A stretch of DNA of 23,798 bases, from NCBI GenBank assembly GCA_023253875.1, contig JALRFC010000003.1, positions 1-23,798 on the forward strand. The letters are read 5' to 3'. This document shows positions 21,780-23,798 of the stretch, piece after piece; the first letter of the stretch is position 1; each line of letters starts with the position of its first letter. The notes under the pieces are model-generated. The model did no database searches. It saw only the letters and a list, made by a program, of their open reading frames with translations, and was not told where the DNA came from. The position numbers and the translations under genes are program-made. The stretch is from Candidatus Kapaibacterium sp. GTDB taxonomy: Bacteria > Bacteroidota > Ignavibacteria > Kapaibacteriales > UBA961.

Positions 21780-23798
21780 TTATCTAATCACGCTGAAAGG
21801 CATAGACATTGTTGCACCGCTTTGTGAGCGAAGTGTCACAGTGTATTGTCCTGCTGCAAAAGAACCAACAGGCAATTGGAATGCATGTGATCCTTGATCA
21901 AAACTACGATTCTGAGCTGTGAACAATACTTGACCATTAAGTGAAGTAACAGTGATTGTCATCATCGTTGGCTCAACAACTGAGAATGTCACATATGCAT
22001 CATTGGTGGTTGGATTAGGCATTACTTGTACAGAGCTTGTAAGAATGCGATCTTCCTTTACACCTGAAACAGCTTGCTTTTCACCGGTAAGATTAACAGT
22101 ATATGTACCTGTTTTATTTGTAGATGTAATGAGTGTATTCAATGTCAATACCGCTGTATGAATACCATCTTTGGTAGGAGTGAATACTACCTTTGTCTGG
22201 AATTTTTGACCTTTTGGAATAGTACCTTGACTTACAGATACAGAGAATGCAGATTGATCTGCACCTGAAATGGTTGCACCGGTTACTTTCACTTCACCAT
22301 CAATATTATTATTGAGTGAAAGTGCTTTCTCGATGGTTGTTGCTGTTTTGCCAAGATCCAAATCTGCAATGCCGGCAAGTGCTGGAACATCAGGAACTGT
22401 TTCAATTCCCTCTCCAATAAGATCGACGCCTGAAGTTGAATTATCTACACCACCGTCATTTGAAGTGAAGTCCAATGAAGCCAAATAGGATTTCTTTTCT
22501 TTTGGTGCAAATTCAAGTGTGATCTTTGCAGATTCACCAGTCTTCAATGTCATAGGTAATGTCGGCTTATTTACGATTGCAAATACACTTGCACTAGAAC
22601 CACTCAAACCTAATTCTGTAATAACCAAATCTGCTTCGCCAGTATTACTGATATCTGTTGTCATTTGTTTCTTTTGACCTACTTCCAATGGACCGAATTT
22701 CACATCAGAATTAAGAGTCAATACAGGTTTTTTGGCAGCAACAAAAATATCACCGGCAAGCCATTCCATTGATTTTCTCATGAATGTTTCACGAATCACG
22801 AAATTATCAAATGCTTCAATCGGCTGAGTCACAAATACAAGTTTACCGCCTTGTGCATTGGAATAACGAACGCCTACAAGATTTGCATTGCTATTATCTG
22901 AATACAGAATAGGAACACAAGGTGAACCGGAAGCCAACTTAAAGATGTCTGTAAAGAAGACATGATTATTGAAATTCTGATTTGCCATTCCATTGAATTG
23001 ATCACCAATGGAATCATTATCAAATCCCTTAACACCATAAGGCTTCAAAGTGATCGTATTGCCACTCAAAGTATAGCGTTGTTCGGTTTTTGTGAATTGA
23101 AGTTTCAATGTATTATTGAAGAAATTCAATACATCTTGATTCTTTCCTGCTGCTGTATTTGCTGTTTTGTCAAATGCCCACCACATAGATTGAGGTGCAG
23201 AGAGCAATACTCTTTTTCCTTCGGCAAGCATATTTGAAATAGTCTTGGCAAGTGGATTGACATCGGTTGTTGTACCAATTGGAGAACCATTATAGATTTG
23301 ACCATTGAGTAAACCACCACCGAATACACTGAATACATAGACTTTGAATTGATCTTTATACGCATCGAGCAATGTTGCATTATTTGGCAATTTCACAAAT
23401 GCTGGACCAAATCTATCTGTATACTTGATAGCATCTTTATATAAATCATTGAACTGATTGATATTCAATTCATACACGATTGCAGCCTTGGCAGACTCAG
23501 GCAATACATATAAACTGGTTGATGTGGTTTTTGGTTTGGTATTGGCTTCTTCTCTTGGAGTTGCATCCACAACCACTGTTGTTAGTTCAGCTTCTGGAAT
23601 TGAACCAGGAGCTTCAATGGTAACAGTTACCAATTCAGATGCACCTTTTGCCAATGTCAATGATTGAGGTTCTACTGATGCAGTCCAATCAGATGGCAAT
23701 ACTGATTTTGTATCATTGACTGACATATCAAATGTCAATGTCATGTTATTGTCATTCGTAACTTTGATTGTCTGTGTTTTCTTTCCACCTGCAGTGAC
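21780..23798 (-). CDS. T9SS-secreted multidomain protein, C-terminal part (cut by window edge)
   Basis: At least 672 residues are visible; the frame stays open to the right edge beyond the internal ATG at 23744, so the true start lies outside. In order: beta-rich segment; a central alpha/beta domain of about 300 residues ending GGKLVFVTQPIEAFDNFVI and RKSMEWLAGD, recalling the glutamine-amidotransferase-like domains found in T9SS cargo; an ASH/choice-of-anchor D beta-sandwich (FGPLEVGQKKQMTTDISNTG through DLIGEG); a second related sandwich (ATISGADQSAFSVSVSQG through VNLTGEK); and a C-terminal type A sorting domain starting VMPNPTTNDAYVTF and ending AAGQYTVTLRSQSG then PFSVIR. Such domains direct export and attachment by the gliding/Por secretion system. 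The protein is outside the cell; its function is unknown. Confidence 0.9.
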   Translation of the reverse strand, partial: VTAGGKKTQTIKVTNDNNMTLTFDMSVNDTKSVLPSDWTASVEPQSLTLAKGASELVTVTIEAPGSIPEAELTTVVVDATPREEANTKPKTTSTSLYVLPESAKAAIVYELNINQFNDLYKDAIKYTDRFGPAFVKLPNNATLLDAYKDQFKVYVFSVFGGGLLNGQIYNGSPIGTTTDVNPLAKTISNMLAEGKRVLLSAPQSMWWAFDKTANTAAGKNQDVLNFFNNTLKLQFTKTEQRYTLSGNTITLKPYGVKGFDNDSIGDQFNGMANQNFNNHVFFTDIFKLASGSPCVPILYSDNSNANLVGVRYSNAQGGKLVFVTQPIEAFDNFVIRETFMRKSMEWLAGDIFVAAKKPVLTLNSDVKFGPLEVGQKKQMTTDISNTGEADLVITELGLSGSSASVFAIVNKPTLPMTLKTGESAKITLEFAPKEKKSYLASLDFTSNDGGVDNSTSGVDLIGEGIETVPDVPALAGIADLDLGKTATTIEKALSLNNNIDGEVKVTGATISGADQSAFSVSVSQGTIPKGQKFQTKVVFTPTKDGIHTAVLTLNTLITSTNKTGTYTVNLTGEKQAVSGVKEDRILTSSVQVMPNPTTNDAYVTFSVVEPTMMTITVTSLNGQVLFTAQNRSFDQGSHAFQLPVGSFAAGQYTVTLRSQSGATMSMPFSVIR

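Overview
The window looks like a chromosomal segment from a member of the Bacteroidota/FCB assemblage (Ignavibacteria, Kapabacteria or Chlorobi-like lineages would fit). Three things point there. The protein at the right edge ends in a type IX secretion (T9SS type A) sorting domain. At least three upstream regions carry the Bacteroidetes-type promoter TTTG-N19..23-TAnnTTTG rather than TTGACA/TATAAT. The small uninterrupted operons and weak Shine-Dalgarno signals are also usual there. Base composition is moderately AT-rich throughout, with no obvious compositional island, insertion sequence, phage gene or CRISPR array. The finer taxonomic placement is inference.

Layout from left to right. (1) 1-77: the 5' end of acpS, running off the left edge on the minus strand. 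(2) 184-1371: an ATP-grasp-like protein of unknown function. (3) 1466-3615: an ECF sigma factor under a good Bacteroidetes-type promoter, a membrane anti-sigma-like protein and a secreted TlpA-like thiol-disulfide protein, closed by a strong terminator. (4) 3614-5682 minus: an aspartate-type aminotransferase overlapping a DUF58 protein. (5) 5875-7053: xseA without xseB. (6) tRNA-Gln with its own promoter and terminator, then prs and the L25 gene. (7) a small NTF2-like protein (minus) facing away from an OmpR-type regulator whose receiver domain has lost its phosphorylation residues. (8) pckA, with a candidate tandem regulator site upstream. (9) a zinc-type CDF exporter followed 2 bp later by an orphan ccmB. 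(10) minus strand: a half-length ClpB (M-domain coiled coil plus second AAA+ module only) with its own ribosome binding site. (11) a tightly packed membrane operon: plsY, gpsA, a site-2-type protease and a GT-C-like glycosyltransferase. (12) a sulfur operon: persulfide dioxygenase-rhodanese-rhodanese fusion, thioredoxin and a TauE/SafE exporter. (13) minus strand: a large T9SS-secreted protein running off the right edge.

Most genes are ordinary housekeeping genes. The parts that deserve a second look are the self-standing half-ClpB, the sigma/anti-sigma/TlpA unit, the sulfur oxidation-export operon with an inactivated first rhodanese domain, the degenerate response regulator beside 11-bp-spaced repeats upstream of pckA, and the ATP-grasp protein. 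No intergenic stretch exceeds 300 bp; the longest are about 150-190 bp and are described under the promoter, hairpin and gene entries.
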